A stretch of 64,000 nt of DNA from Enterobacter huaxiensis (GTDB lineage: Bacteria; Pseudomonadota; Gammaproteobacteria; Enterobacterales; Enterobacteriaceae), in NCBI RefSeq assembly GCF_003594935.2, contig NZ_CP043342.1, positions 2,852,001 to 2,916,000 of the forward strand, read 5' to 3'. Each line of letters begins with the position of its first letter. The stretch's first letter is position 1. Below, one piece after another: positions 1 to 8,704 of the stretch. The notes under the pieces are model-generated. The model saw only the letters and a list, made by a program, of their open reading frames with translations. It made no database searches and had not been told where the DNA came from. The translations under genes and the position numbers were made by a program.

Positions 1-2
1 TC

Positions 3-437
3 TGGCAAGGGGTGCTGCTGGTATCGTTCGCCTCCACGCTCGGCGCTACGCTTGCCATGCTCGCCAGCCGGTATGTGCTTCGCGACGGTGTGCAGCGGCG
101 CTTTGCCCGGCAGATGAAAATCGTGAACGCCGGCATGGCGCGCGAAGGCGCGCAGTATCTCTTTGCCCTGCGCCTGATGCCGCTGTTCCCGTTCTTCGTC
201 GTCAATTTACTGATGGGGCTGACGGACATCAGCGTGCGCCGTTACTGGTGGGTGAGCCAGCTTGCCATGCTGCCTGCAACGGTCGTCTTCCTGAATGCCG
301 GGCGCGAACTGTCTAAAGTGGCCACGCTGCACGATATTCTGTCGCTCCCGCTGCTGTTCGCCTTTACACTATTAGGGTTATTACCGCTGGTCACGCGCTG
401 GCTATTTTCCCGTTACACCCCGTCGACTAAAAAGTGA
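3..437 (+). CDS. ydjZ: YdjZ-like TVP38/TMEM64 (VTT-domain) membrane protein, 5' end outside window
   Basis: This is the C-terminal part of an inner-membrane protein of the SNARE-associated/TVP38-TMEM64 (VTT) family. The reading frame is open to the left edge, so the GTG at 12 is probably internal; about 145 residues are visible against about 235 in E. coli YdjZ. The family motif RLMPLFPFFVVN is present, followed by a hydrophobic C-terminal helix. It ends 6 bp before ynjB, the same neighbour as in E. coli. VTT proteins are linked to lipid scrambling or flipping, but the role of YdjZ is not established. Family assignment is firm; function is not. Confidence 0.85.
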   Translation, partial: WQGVLLVSFASTLGATLAMLASRYVLRDGVQRRFARQMKIVNAGMAREGAQYLFALRLMPLFPFFVVNLLMGLTDISVRRYWWVSQLAMLPATVVFLNAGRELSKVATLHDILSLPLLFAFTLLGLLPLVTRWLFSRYTPSTKK

Positions 438-443
438 GGCATT

Positions 444-1613
444 ATGCGCCGTGTGCGTTTTTGCGCGTTTCTGACTGGCCTGCTGCTGGCAATGCCTGCC
501 GCGGCCGCGGACGGCTGGCAGGCTATTCAACAGGACGCCAGAGGTCAGACCGTCTGGTTTAACGCCTGGGGCGGCGATCCGGCCGTTAACCGCTACCTCG
601 ACTGGGTCAGCGGTGAGATGAAAACCCACTACGCCATCAGCCTTAAGATTGTGCACCTGGCCGATGCCGCCGATGCGGTAAAACGGATCCAGACGGAACA
701 GGCTGCGGGACGTAAGGCCCACGGCTCGGTCGATCTGCTGTGGGTTAACGGTGAAAATTTCCGCACCCTGAAAGAGGCAAATCTGCTGCAAAGCGGATGG
801 GCACAGTCCCTGCCAAACTGGCGATACGTTGATACCCACAAGCCGGTCGCGGAAGATTTCGCTATCCCGACCGAAGGCGCAGAGTCCCCGTGGGGCGGGG
901 CGCAGCTTACCTTTATTGCCCGTAAAGCCACCACACCGACGCCGCCCGGCGACCCGCAGGCGTTACTGGCTTACGCCCGGCAGCATCCGGGCAAGGTGAG
1001 CTATCCGCGTCCGCCAGATTTCACCGGCACCGCGTTTCTGGAACAGCTGCTTCTGTCGCTGACCGCGCGGCCTGATGCGCTCAAAAAAGCGCCGGACAAG
1101 ACTTTTGCGCAGGTAACGGCCCCGCTGTGGGCTTACCTCGACGCGCTGCACCCGCTCCTGTGGCGGGAGGGTAACGATTTCCCTCCGTCGCCTGCACGAA
1201 TGGACGCCCTGCTGGCTAGCGGCAGCCTGAACCTGTCGCTGACGTTCAACCCCTCCCACGCGCAGCAGAAAGCGGCGAGCGGCGAACTCCCTGCCGACAG
1301 CTACAGCTTCGGTTTTCACGACGGCATGTTGGGTAACGTTCATTTCGTCGCCATTCCGGCAAATGCCGGCGCAAGCGCTGGGGCAAAAGTGGTCGCAAAC
1401 TTCCTGCTTTCACCGCAGGCACAGCTTCGCAAGGCTGACCCCGCCATCTGGGGCGATCCGAGCGTGCTTGACGCCAGAACGCTGCCCGCAGAGGAGGCAA
1501 AGCGCCTCACCGCCCTGACGCCTGAGGGGTTACCGGAGGTGCTTCCTGAGCCGCATGCGGCCTGGGTTAACGCGCTGGAGCAGGAATGGCTTCGCCGCTA
1601 CGGAACCCGATAA
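444..1613 (+). CDS. ynjB: YnjB, putative ABC transporter substrate-binding protein
   Basis: This is a 389-residue periplasmic solute-binding protein matching the length of E. coli YnjB (388). Residues 1-22 form a typical Sec signal peptide ending in PAAAADG. The mature part has the two-lobed binding-protein pattern, with a segment near residues 44-65 (NAWGGDPAVNRYLDWV) that is characteristic of this group. The start has a GAGG ribosome-binding site. The last 28 bp overlap ynjC, so binding protein, permease (ynjC) and ATPase (ynjD) are translationally linked. The family is related to thiamine/iron-type binding proteins, but the substrate is unknown and no TPP riboswitch is visible upstream. 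Confidence 0.9.
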   Translation: MRRVRFCAFLTGLLLAMPAAAADGWQAIQQDARGQTVWFNAWGGDPAVNRYLDWVSGEMKTHYAISLKIVHLADAADAVKRIQTEQAAGRKAHGSVDLLWVNGENFRTLKEANLLQSGWAQSLPNWRYVDTHKPVAEDFAIPTEGAESPWGGAQLTFIARKATTPTPPGDPQALLAYARQHPGKVSYPRPPDFTGTAFLEQLLLSLTARPDALKKAPDKTFAQVTAPLWAYLDALHPLLWREGNDFPPSPARMDALLASGSLNLSLTFNPSHAQQKAASGELPADSYSFGFHDGMLGNVHFVAIPANAGASAGAKVVANFLLSPQAQLRKADPAIWGDPSVLDARTLPAEEAKRLTALTPEGLPEVLPEPHAAWVNALEQEWLRRYGTR

Positions 1614-3115
1614 GCGCGATCGTCTGGCTCGCGATGGCGGCCATCTATCTTCCGACGATCCCCGCCGGCGTGATGCTGATCGCGCCCGCCTTTTCGGCGT
1701 CCGGCTGGCAGCTGTTGCTGAGCGACACGCAGCTGCCCCAGGCGCTGGCCGCCACGCTGATCTCTGCGCTGATTGCGACGCTGGGCTCCCTGCTTATCGC
1801 CCTGAGCCTGGTGACGCTTCTCTGGCCCGGCGAGCGCTGGCGGCGGCTGAGCACCCGTCTGCCATGGCTGCTGGCAATTCCTCACGTGGCGTTTGCCACC
1901 AGCGCTCTGCTGATGTTTGCCGAAGGCGGCCTGCTTTATCAGGTCTGCACGGTCTGCTCGCCGCAGATTGACCGTTACGGCGTGGGGCTTGGGATGACGC
2001 TGGCCGTCAAAGAGAGCGCCTTTGTGCTGTGGGCAATCTATGCCGTACTGCCCGAGCAGCGCCTCGCGCAGCAAAACGTGGTGTTACGGACGTTCGGCTA
2101 CGGGCGCCTTCAGGCCCTGAGCTGGCTCATCCTCCCGGCAATTGCCCCTGCGCTGGGGGCGGTGATGCTCGCCGTGCTGGCCTGGTCGCTGTCGGTTGTG
2201 GATGTGGCAATCGTGCTTGGGCCGGGCAACCCACCCACGCTGGCGGTGCTGGCCTGGCAGTGGCTGAGCCAGGGAGATGCGGAGCAGCAGACGAAGGGGA
2301 TGCTGCTGTGCCTGATCTTGCTTCTGCTTCTGGCCGCGCTTTCCGCGCTGGGCTACGGCGCCTGGTCAGCGTGGCGGCGCACGCAGCCCATCCTGTCGGG
2401 GGTTCGTCGGCACGCTGATACCGCCCTTCCCGCGCGCTCCCTGTGCGGCCTGCTTCCGGCGTGCGGCGTGCTTTGCGCCCTCGTGCTGCTGACGCTGGCG
2501 CGACACGACGATTTCGGTCCTGTCGGTGATAGCCTTTCATTCGGTCTGCTCTCCAGCCTGGCTGCCCTCGGGATAATCTTTCTCTGGCTGGAATGGGGGC
2601 CGCAGCGCGGCGCACCGTGGGTCTGGCTGCCGCTTGCCCTCCCCGCGCTGCCGCTCGTTTCGGGACAATATTTTTTGGCACTCCGGTTGGGTATCGACGG
2701 GCAGTACGCCGCCGTGCTCTGGAGCCATCTGCTGTGGGTATTACCCTGGATGCTGCTGGTGCTCCAGCCCGCCTGGCGCAGGCTCGACCCTCGGCTGCCC
2801 CTGACCGCCAAAACGCTGGGCTGGGGACGCGCTAAAATCTTCTGTCGGGTGAAATGCCCGCTGCTGATTCGCCCTGCACTTCTGGCCTTCGCCACCGGGT
2901 TTTCCGTGAGCATGGCGCAATATATGCCCACCCTCTGGCTGGGAGCGGGACGTTTTGCCACTCTCACCACGGAGGCCGTCGCCCTCAGCAGCGGCGGCAG
3001 CATCCCGATACTGGCCGGCCGGGCGCTGGGTCTGCTGGTATTAACGGGCTCGGTGTTTGGCATCGCCGCGCTGCTCTCCCGGCTCGCAGGCCGCTACCGA
3101 CAAGGATTGCGTTAA
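1586..3115 (+). CDS. ynjC: YnjC, ABC transporter permease (two fused permease halves)
   Basis: This 509-residue polytopic inner-membrane protein has two tandem permease modules, each with a binding-protein-dependent transport EAA-type loop: about residues 167-190 (RTFGYGRLQALSWLILPAI) and 415-435 (KTLGWGRAKIFCRVKCP). The layout resembles ThiP/FbpB permeases, where one chain provides both halves of the pore. Length agrees with E. coli YnjC (511). It starts inside the 3' end of ynjB with an upstream purine-rich site and overlaps the ynjD start by one base (TAATG). It would translocate the unknown ligand of YnjB using YnjD. Confidence 0.9.
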   Translation: MASPLRNPISAIVWLAMAAIYLPTIPAGVMLIAPAFSASGWQLLLSDTQLPQALAATLISALIATLGSLLIALSLVTLLWPGERWRRLSTRLPWLLAIPHVAFATSALLMFAEGGLLYQVCTVCSPQIDRYGVGLGMTLAVKESAFVLWAIYAVLPEQRLAQQNVVLRTFGYGRLQALSWLILPAIAPALGAVMLAVLAWSLSVVDVAIVLGPGNPPTLAVLAWQWLSQGDAEQQTKGMLLCLILLLLLAALSALGYGAWSAWRRTQPILSGVRRHADTALPARSLCGLLPACGVLCALVLLTLARHDDFGPVGDSLSFGLLSSLAALGIIFLWLEWGPQRGAPWVWLPLALPALPLVSGQYFLALRLGIDGQYAAVLWSHLLWVLPWMLLVLQPAWRRLDPRLPLTAKTLGWGRAKIFCRVKCPLLIRPALLAFATGFSVSMAQYMPTLWLGAGRFATLTTEAVALSSGGSIPILAGRALGLLVLTGSVFGIAALLSRLAGRYRQGLR

Positions 3116-3735
3116 TGCTTAACGTGAAAAACCTCACCCTTTCGCCACTTTTCCACGACGTCAGCTTCAGCGTGAATAGCGGCGAAATTGTCACGCTGAT
3201 GGGCCCCTCCGGCAGCGGTAAATCGACGCTCTTTTCCTGGATGGTGGGGGCGCTGTCCTCTGACTTTACGGCCCGCGGCGAGCTCTGGCTGAACGAACGC
3301 CGCTGCGATACGCTCCCGGTGGAAAAACGCGGGATAGGCATTCTCTTTCAGGATGCCCTCCTGTTTGACGCGTTCAGCGTCGGACAAAACCTGATGCTGG
3401 CCTTGCCTGCGCACCTCAAAGGGCAGGCGCGATACGATACGGTAGAAAAGGCGCTCGGCTCCGCCGGGCTGGGAAACCACTTTTCCAGCGATCCCGCGAC
3501 GCTGTCCGGGGGGGAACGCGCCAGGGTCAGCCTGCTTCGCGCCCTGCTGGCGGAACCGCAGGCGTTACTGCTCGATGAACCCTTCAGCCGCCTGGATAAA
3601 ACTCTTCGCGTCGCCTTTCGGGCATGGGTATTTGAGGCGATCCGCGCGCGCAATATTCCGGCGGTGCTGGTTACGCATGACGAAGAGGACGTTCCGCCCG
3701 GTGGAAAGGTGATTGAAATTTCTCGCTGGCAATAA
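3115..3735 (+). CDS. ynjD: YnjD, ABC transporter ATP-binding protein
   Basis: This 206-residue ABC ATPase is the energy-coupling subunit for YnjBC. Walker A GPSGSGKST, signature LSGGERARV and Walker B ALLLDEPFSRLD are intact, with a switch histidine in VTHDEED. The ATG at 3115 was chosen because it overlaps the ynjC stop and places MLNVKNLTL where ABC subunits normally begin; an upstream extension to 2854 would run inside ynjC. It is about 10 residues shorter at the C-terminus than E. coli YnjD (217), which should not affect catalysis. Confidence 0.92.
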   Translation: MLNVKNLTLSPLFHDVSFSVNSGEIVTLMGPSGSGKSTLFSWMVGALSSDFTARGELWLNERRCDTLPVEKRGIGILFQDALLFDAFSVGQNLMLALPAHLKGQARYDTVEKALGSAGLGNHFSSDPATLSGGERARVSLLRALLAEPQALLLDEPFSRLDKTLRVAFRAWVFEAIRARNIPAVLVTHDEEDVPPGGKVIEISRWQ

Positions 3736-3808
3736 TGTGCTAACGCAATGTTTTCTGTTTCAGGAGATCCGACAATGCCCCCCTCATTTCTTAACGTCAG
3801 GTTTTCCG

Positions 3809-5116
3809 ATGAAACGTGTTTCTCAACTGACCGCGCTGGCCCTGCTCTGCGGCCTCGCCTCATTTCCCTCTCTGGCTGCTGATATGCCCCACACGCTCAC
3901 GCTGGCTCAGCTCCAGGCACAGCACGGCGCGGTGATTGATACCCGCGTCAGCGCGTTTTACAACGGCTGGCCGCAAACGCTCAGCGCGTCTTCCGGCCAC
4001 GAACCTGCCGCCCTCAACCTCTCCGCAACCTGGCTTAGCGCGATGAGCGATGAACAGATCGGCACCTGGGCAAAACAGCATCAGCTCACGACGGATACGG
4101 CAATCGCCCTCTATGGCAGCGATGCTGATAATCAGGCGGTCAAAGCGCGTCTGGAAAAAGCGGGCTACGCCCGCGTTTCACGTCTCAGCGACGCCCTGCA
4201 GGTACCCGACCGTCTGCAGCGTTTGCCGCATTTCGAACAGCTTGTTTATCCCCAGTGGATCCACCAGCTGCAGCAGGGCAAGCAGGTAACGGCGGCCCCG
4301 GCGGGCAGCTGGAAGGTGATTGAAGCCGCCTGGGGCGCGCCGAAGTTTTACCTGCTCAGCCATATTCCGGGCGCAGGCTACATCGACACCAACGAGGTGG
4401 AGAGCGAACCGCTGTGGAACAAGGTTTCTGACGACAAGCTGAAAGCGCTGCTGGCGAAGCACGGGATCCGCCACGATACCACCGTCATTCTGTACGGTCG
4501 CGACGTGTATGCCGCCGCGCGCGTGGCGCAGATTATGCTCTACGCGGGCGTGAAGGATGTCCGTATTCTTGATGGCGGCTGGAAGGCATGGTCCGACGCG
4601 AACCTGCCGGTCGAACGCGGTACGCCTGAGAAGGTGAAGCCGGCGCCGGACTTCGGCGCCCCGATCCCCGGACAGCCGCAGCTGATGGTGGATATGGAGC
4701 AGGCTCGCGGCATGCTGCACCGTCAGGATGCCTCGCTGGTCAGCATCCGCTCGTGGCCGGAGTTTATCGGTGAAACCAGCGGCTACAGCTACATCAAGCC
4801 AAAAGGCGAAATCGCCGGGGCGCGCTGGGGCCACGCGGGCAGCGACGCGACCCACATGGAAGATTTCCACAACCCGGACGGCACCATGCGCAGCGCCGCG
4901 GATATTGCCGCCATGTGGAAAACGTGGAACATCCTGCCGGAGCAGCACGTCGCGTTTTACTGCGGCACCGGCTGGCGCGCGTCTGAAACCTTCATGTACG
5001 CCCGCGCGATGGGCTGGCAGAACGTCGCGGTCTATGACGGCGGCTGGTATGAGTGGAGCAGCCATCCGCAAAATCCCGTTTCAACCGGCGCGCGCGGGCC
5101 AGAATCGTCGCGTTAA
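3809..5116 (+). CDS. ynjE: YnjE, periplasmic triple-rhodanese sulfurtransferase
   Basis: This 435-residue exported protein has the same length as E. coli YnjE. A signal peptide (residues 1-24, ending SLAAD) is followed by three rhodanese-like domains. Only the last has the catalytic cysteine loop, CGTGWRAS with Cys385, the position of the E. coli active site; the first two are non-catalytic. The start at 3809 was chosen because it begins the signal peptide; upstream codons are not signal-like. The gene sits 73 bp after ynjD, suggesting co-expression with the transporter. The physiological sulfur acceptor is unknown. Confidence 0.93.
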   Translation: MKRVSQLTALALLCGLASFPSLAADMPHTLTLAQLQAQHGAVIDTRVSAFYNGWPQTLSASSGHEPAALNLSATWLSAMSDEQIGTWAKQHQLTTDTAIALYGSDADNQAVKARLEKAGYARVSRLSDALQVPDRLQRLPHFEQLVYPQWIHQLQQGKQVTAAPAGSWKVIEAAWGAPKFYLLSHIPGAGYIDTNEVESEPLWNKVSDDKLKALLAKHGIRHDTTVILYGRDVYAAARVAQIMLYAGVKDVRILDGGWKAWSDANLPVERGTPEKVKPAPDFGAPIPGQPQLMVDMEQARGMLHRQDASLVSIRSWPEFIGETSGYSYIKPKGEIAGARWGHAGSDATHMEDFHNPDGTMRSAADIAAMWKTWNILPEQHVAFYCGTGWRASETFMYARAMGWQNVAVYDGGWYEWSSHPQNPVSTGARGPESSR

Positions 5117-5730
5117 GCGCTGAGCGACTTCAGCATCACGTAACCGCTCCAGATGCGCGTTGTGGTGGTCAACCAGCACAACGCGCCAAACACCCACGCA
5201 AGGAGCGCGAAGTGCGCCGGAAACAGGCAGCACAGCACAAACAGCGCGATGGTCTCCGTTCCCTCCGTTAGCCCGCCGATGTAGTAAAAGGACTTGTGCG
5301 CATAGCCGGGGTTATTAATATCATGCTTCGCCGCCAGCGCCGCAAAGGCCAGAAAACTGCTGCCGGTGCCGATAAACGCAAACAGCAGCCAGGCCGCGGC
5401 CAGCGCATTCTCTGCAGGTGCTGCCAGCGCAAAGCCAAACGGCACCAGCGCGTAAAACAGAAAATCGAGCGCGATATCGAGAAAGCCCCCCGCGTCGGTC
5501 AGACCTCGGCGCCGTGCGAGCGCGCCGTCCAGGCCATCGAGCAGCCGGTTCAATACAATCGCCGCCAGCGCTGCCGGATACCAGCCCAGCGCCAGAAACG
5601 GCAGCGCCAGCACCCCGATGGCAAACCCCGCAAGCGTGAGTCCATCCGGCGAAATGCCCGGCTTATCCAGCATCGTGGCCAGCCGGTGAAGCGCGGGCTT
5701 GAGGCGCGGATGCAGGTGACGGTCAAGCAT
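5113..5730 (-). CDS. ynjF: YnjF, CDP-alcohol phosphatidyltransferase family membrane protein
   Basis: This 205-residue polytopic membrane enzyme belongs to the CDP-alcohol phosphatidyltransferase superfamily, which transfers a phosphoalcohol from a CDP-linked donor to a lipid or polyol. The defining motif is visible near residues 67-90: DGLDGALAR, then GGFLDIALD, supplying the metal-binding aspartates. The start at 5730 gives MLDRHLHPRLKP, matching E. coli YnjF (206 residues). Its 3' end overlaps the convergent ynjE by 4 bp, and its start overlaps the end of the upstream same-strand ynjA-like gene by 8 bp. The substrate is not established. Confidence 0.9.
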   Translation of the reverse strand: MLDRHLHPRLKPALHRLATMLDKPGISPDGLTLAGFAIGVLALPFLALGWYPAALAAIVLNRLLDGLDGALARRRGLTDAGGFLDIALDFLFYALVPFGFALAAPAENALAAAWLLFAFIGTGSSFLAFAALAAKHDINNPGYAHKSFYYIGGLTEGTETIALFVLCCLFPAHFALLAWVFGALCWLTTTTRIWSGYVMLKSLSA

Positions 5731-6292
5731 GCGGTTTATCCTTAAACGTGGCGCACAGCCCCTGAGCCGGAATGTCGAGCGCGGCGTTAAAGCGCGCGGA
5801 GAGGTTCTGGAACGCAATTAGCGCCGTCATTTCGGTAATCGCGTCATCCGTAAAGTGTCGCTTCATCTCCCTTTTGATGGCCTCGTCTACCTGCGGCGGC
5901 GTAGCGGTAACCGCCTCTGCATAGGCCAGCGCGGCACGCTCCTCCTCGCTGAACAACGTGCAATGGCGCCACGCGCTGACGGCCTGCACCTTATCCAGCG
6001 CGCCCGAGCGTTCGGCAAGGCGCAGGCTGTTGGCATCAACGCAGAATGCGCAGTGGCAGAGCTGCGAGACTCGCGTCATCAGCAGCGAGCGCAGCACGGG
6101 GGAAAGACGTGCTTTTCTTCGCTCCAGAAAACCCACGAACAGCGCCACCAGCCAGAACAGACGCGGCATACGCCCCCACCAGCGCGTCGGGTTGAGCACC
6201 GCACCGAAGCGTTTTTGCTGCATGGCGGCAATCGGTTTTAGGCTGGCGGGCACGGATTCGAGGGGCGTTACCCAGGCGTATGTCTCTTTCAC
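5723..6292 (-). CDS. ynjA: YnjA-like carboxymuconolactone decarboxylase/AhpD-type protein
   Basis: This 189-residue alpha-helical protein of the CMD/AhpD superfamily resembles E. coli YnjA (about 182 residues), including RWWGRMP, a C-x2-C pair in CHCAFCVDANSLRLAE, and a C-terminal LSARFN-ALDIPAQGLC. The C-x2-C pair is the usual peroxidase or thiol-reactive centre of AhpD-type proteins. A GTG start at 6292 is preferred because CAGGAG lies 6 nt upstream; an ATG at 6355 would extend it by 21 residues with no good ribosome-binding site. In E. coli ynjA lies upstream of ynjB; here it is downstream of ynjF and overlaps it, so its position has changed. Confidence 0.82.
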   Translation of the reverse strand: MKETYAWVTPLESVPASLKPIAAMQQKRFGAVLNPTRWWGRMPRLFWLVALFVGFLERRKARLSPVLRSLLMTRVSQLCHCAFCVDANSLRLAERSGALDKVQAVSAWRHCTLFSEEERAALAYAEAVTATPPQVDEAIKREMKRHFTDDAITEMTALIAFQNLSARFNAALDIPAQGLCATFKDKPHA

Positions 6293-6367
6293 CTGATTCT
6301 CCTGATGGCTGGACTCTTTGAAAGGGCACGATAATATGTCGTTTTTCGCTATCAATTATTGACGACC

Positions 6368-6784
6368 ATGCTGAAAACACTCGATGTCGTTGCCGCCATC
6401 ATCGAAAAAGACGACAAAATTTTACTGGCCCAGCGCCCTGCCCATGCCGATCAGCCCGGCATGTGGGAGTTTGCAGGCGGGAAGGTCGAAGCCGGGGAAA
6501 CGCAGCCCGAAGCGCTAATACGCGAGCTGCGCGAAGAGCTGGGTATTGATGCGGAACCTGCGCAATACGTCGCAAGCCACCAGCGTGAGGTATCGCAGCG
6601 GTTAATCAACCTGCACGCCTGGCATGTTTCCCACTTTAACGGGGAGTTAACGGCGCACTACCACAGCGCCCTGGTGTGGTGTACGCCCGAAGAGGCCTTT
6701 GGGTATAATTTAGCCCCTGCTGATATTCCGCTGCTAAAAGCCTTTATTCTTTTACGCGACGCCAGACCAGCGGGTTGGTGCTGA
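6368..6784 (+). CDS. nudG: NudG, CTP/oxidised-nucleotide pyrophosphohydrolase (Nudix)
   Basis: This 138-residue Nudix hydrolase is close to E. coli NudG (135), which hydrolyses 5-hydroxy-CTP, 8-oxo-dGTP and related (d)NTPs to monophosphates. The full Nudix box is present at about residues 35-57 (GGKVEAGET ... RELREELGI). The ATG at 6368 is preferred over a TTG three codons upstream. It is divergent from the ynjA-like gene. The 3' end overlaps the convergent ynjH by 41 bp, an arrangement also found in E. coli. Confidence 0.92.
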   Translation: MLKTLDVVAAIIEKDDKILLAQRPAHADQPGMWEFAGGKVEAGETQPEALIRELREELGIDAEPAQYVASHQREVSQRLINLHAWHVSHFNGELTAHYHSALVWCTPEEAFGYNLAPADIPLLKAFILLRDARPAGWC

Positions 6785-7016
6785 TGGTGCGTTCATCGCG
6801 CTGGCACTGTAATAACACGCCGTCCGCTTTTACCACCGCCCCTTCCGAGTAGTTCTGATCCTGATAGATGCAGCACTGATTACACGGCTGCGCGCGCTGG
6901 CCGCTGGAGCTAAAGACCTCCGGCGGCACATTCACCTCCACGTCGGGGCGAAGGCGATCGGCCTGGGCGCCCGCGGTAAACATCAAACATAGCGCGGTCA
7001 TCACAATTCGGTTCAT
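6744..7016 (-). CDS. ynjH: YnjH, DUF1496 family exported protein
   Basis: This 90-residue small exported protein matches E. coli YnjH in length and sequence. Residues 1-19 form a signal peptide (ending GAQAD). The mature part has a cysteine cluster CNQCC and a further Cys in LLQCQRDE, suggesting disulfides in the periplasm. The conserved DUF1496 core DVEVNVPPEVFSS is present. No function is known. Its last 41 bp are shared with nudG on the other strand. Confidence 0.88.
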   Translation of the reverse strand: MNRIVMTALCLMFTAGAQADRLRPDVEVNVPPEVFSSSGQRAQPCNQCCIYQDQNYSEGAVVKADGVLLQCQRDERTISTNPLVWRRVKE

Positions 7017-7150
7017 AAACGTGTCTTCCAGTTGTGTCCTGATACTGAATATAACGGTAAACCGGAGCGGAACCTTTAATTTGTTTCATCATCGCTTTTA
7101 GTTATGACGAACGCCCGCTCATTAATTTCCCTTTCGGCATAAATTTCTGC

Positions 7151-7181
7151 TTGCCTCACAAAGCGGTGCGGGTGGTATAGT
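7151..7181 (+). promoter_or_regulatory. Predicted gdhA promoter
   Basis: An extended -10 element TGGTATAGT ends at 7181, with a TTGCCT -35-like hexamer at 7151-7156 (19-bp spacer, a little long). It lies about 60 bp upstream of the gdhA ATG. Prediction by eye only. Confidence 0.45.
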
Positions 7182-7244
7182 CAAAAAAACAGCATAAATC
7201 GCATACACAATATCCCGACATTATTATAAGAGGTTCTTATATCT

Positions 7245-8588
7245 ATGGATCAGACACGCTCTCTGGAAAGCTTCCTTGCCCATGTTCAGCAGCGCGACCC
7301 GCACCAAAGCGAGTTTGCCCAGGCCGTACGTGAAGTGATGACCACCCTGTGGCCCTTCCTGGAACAAAACCCGCGTTACCGTCAGATGTCGCTGCTTGAG
7401 CGCCTGGTCGAGCCAGAGCGTGTGATCCAGTTCCGCGTGGCCTGGGTAGACGATCGCAACCAGGTCCAGGTCAACCGCGCGTGGCGCGTGCAGTTTAACT
7501 CGGCCATTGGACCGTTTAAGGGCGGCATGCGTTTCCACCCGTCCGTGAACCTTTCTATTCTGAAATTCCTCGGCTTCGAGCAGACGTTCAAAAACGCCCT
7601 CACCACCCTGCCAATGGGCGGCGGTAAAGGCGGCAGCGATTTCGACCCGAAAGGCAAAAGCGAAGGCGAAGTGATGCGCTTCTGCCAGGCGCTGGTTACC
7701 GAACTTTATCGCCACCTCGGTCCGGACACCGACGTTCCTGCCGGTGATATCGGCGTGGGCGGGCGTGAAGTGGGCTTTATGGCCGGGATGATGAAAAAGC
7801 TCTCTAACAACAGCGCCTGCGTCTTTACCGGCAAAGGCCTGTCGTTCGGCGGCAGCCTGATACGCCCGGAGGCGACGGGTTACGGTCTGGTCTACTTTAC
7901 CGAGGCGATGCTCAAGCGCCATGGTCTGGGCTTCGAGGGAATGCGCGTGGCGGTCTCCGGCTCCGGTAACGTGGCGCAGTACGCCATCGAAAAAGCGATG
8001 CAGTTTGGCGCGCGCGTGGTCACCGCGTCGGACTCCAGCGGCACCGTGGTGGATGAAGCCGGCTTTACGGCAGAGAAACTGGCGCGCCTGTGCGAAATCA
8101 AGGCCAGCCGCGACGGCCGCGTGGCGGATTACGCCCGCGAATTTGGCTTAACCTATCTGGAAGGCAAGCAGCCGTGGGCGGTGCCGGTGGATATCGCCCT
8201 GCCGTGCGCGACCCAGAACGAGCTGGACGTGGAGGCGGCCCGCACGCTTATTGCCAACGGCGTGAAGGCGGTAGCGGAAGGGGCAAACATGCCAACCACC
8301 ATTGAAGCAACCGATCTCTTCCTGGAGGCGGGCGTGCTGTTTGCGCCGGGCAAAGCGGCAAACGCGGGCGGCGTAGCAACCTCAGGCCTGGAGATGGCGC
8401 AAAACGCCGCGCGTATGGGCTGGAAGGCGGAGAAAGTGGATGCGCGTCTGCACCACATCATGCTGGATATTCACCATGCCTGCGTGGAGTACGGGGGTGG
8501 AGCGTCACAGACCAACTACGTGCGCGGCGCAAATATCGCCGGGTTCGTGAAGGTAGCGGATGCGATGATTGGGCAGGGCGTGATTTAA
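7245..8588 (+). CDS. gdhA: NADP-specific glutamate dehydrogenase
   Basis: This 447-residue enzyme catalyses reductive amination of 2-oxoglutarate with NADPH and ammonium, the low-energy-cost ammonium assimilation route. The catalytic lysine loop PMGGGKGGSDFDPKGKS places Lys128 exactly as in E. coli GdhA, and the nucleotide-binding turn SGSGNVAQ starts the second domain. Length is identical to E. coli. The start follows AAGAGG by about 11 nt. The gene is monocistronic: promoter in the 228-bp upstream gap, and a REP-like hairpin with a T-run downstream at 8616-8648. Confidence 0.97.
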   Translation: MDQTRSLESFLAHVQQRDPHQSEFAQAVREVMTTLWPFLEQNPRYRQMSLLERLVEPERVIQFRVAWVDDRNQVQVNRAWRVQFNSAIGPFKGGMRFHPSVNLSILKFLGFEQTFKNALTTLPMGGGKGGSDFDPKGKSEGEVMRFCQALVTELYRHLGPDTDVPAGDIGVGGREVGFMAGMMKKLSNNSACVFTGKGLSFGGSLIRPEATGYGLVYFTEAMLKRHGLGFEGMRVAVSGSGNVAQYAIEKAMQFGARVVTASDSSGTVVDEAGFTAEKLARLCEIKASRDGRVADYAREFGLTYLEGKQPWAVPVDIALPCATQNELDVEAARTLIANGVKAVAEGANMPTTIEATDLFLEAGVLFAPGKAANAGGVATSGLEMAQNAARMGWKAEKVDARLHHIMLDIHHACVEYGGGASQTNYVRGANIAGFVKVADAMIGQGVI

Positions 8589-8615
8589 GTTTTCGCTACA
8601 TTCTCGCCCCTGTAG

Positions 8616-8648
8616 GCCCGGTAAGCGTTAGCGCCACCGGGCTTTTTT
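8616..8648 (+). terminator. REP-like hairpin acting as gdhA terminator
   Basis: GCCCGGTAAGC pairs with GCGCCACCGGGC around a short loop, followed by a six-T run. The stem sequence belongs to the same REP family seen at 8670, 16095, 16144, 24780, 49973, 50016 and 50558. Confidence 0.7.
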
Positions 8649-8669
8649 CAGGCCGCAGAGCTGCTTTTC

Positions 8670-8697
8670 GCCGGGTGGCGGCTTCGCCTTACCCGGC
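8670..8697. repeat. REP palindrome (GCCGGGTGGC...TTACCCGGC)
   Basis: This 28-bp imperfect palindrome between gdhA and topB is identical to the element at 16095-16122. It lies a few bases beyond the topB stop codon (8705) and may protect or terminate transcripts from that strand. Confidence 0.8.
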
Positions 8698-8704
8698 CAA
8701 CTGT

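Noticed and set aside
400..444. TPP riboswitch controlling ynjBCD
   Set aside because: There are only 6 bp between ydjZ and ynjB and no thi-box sequence.
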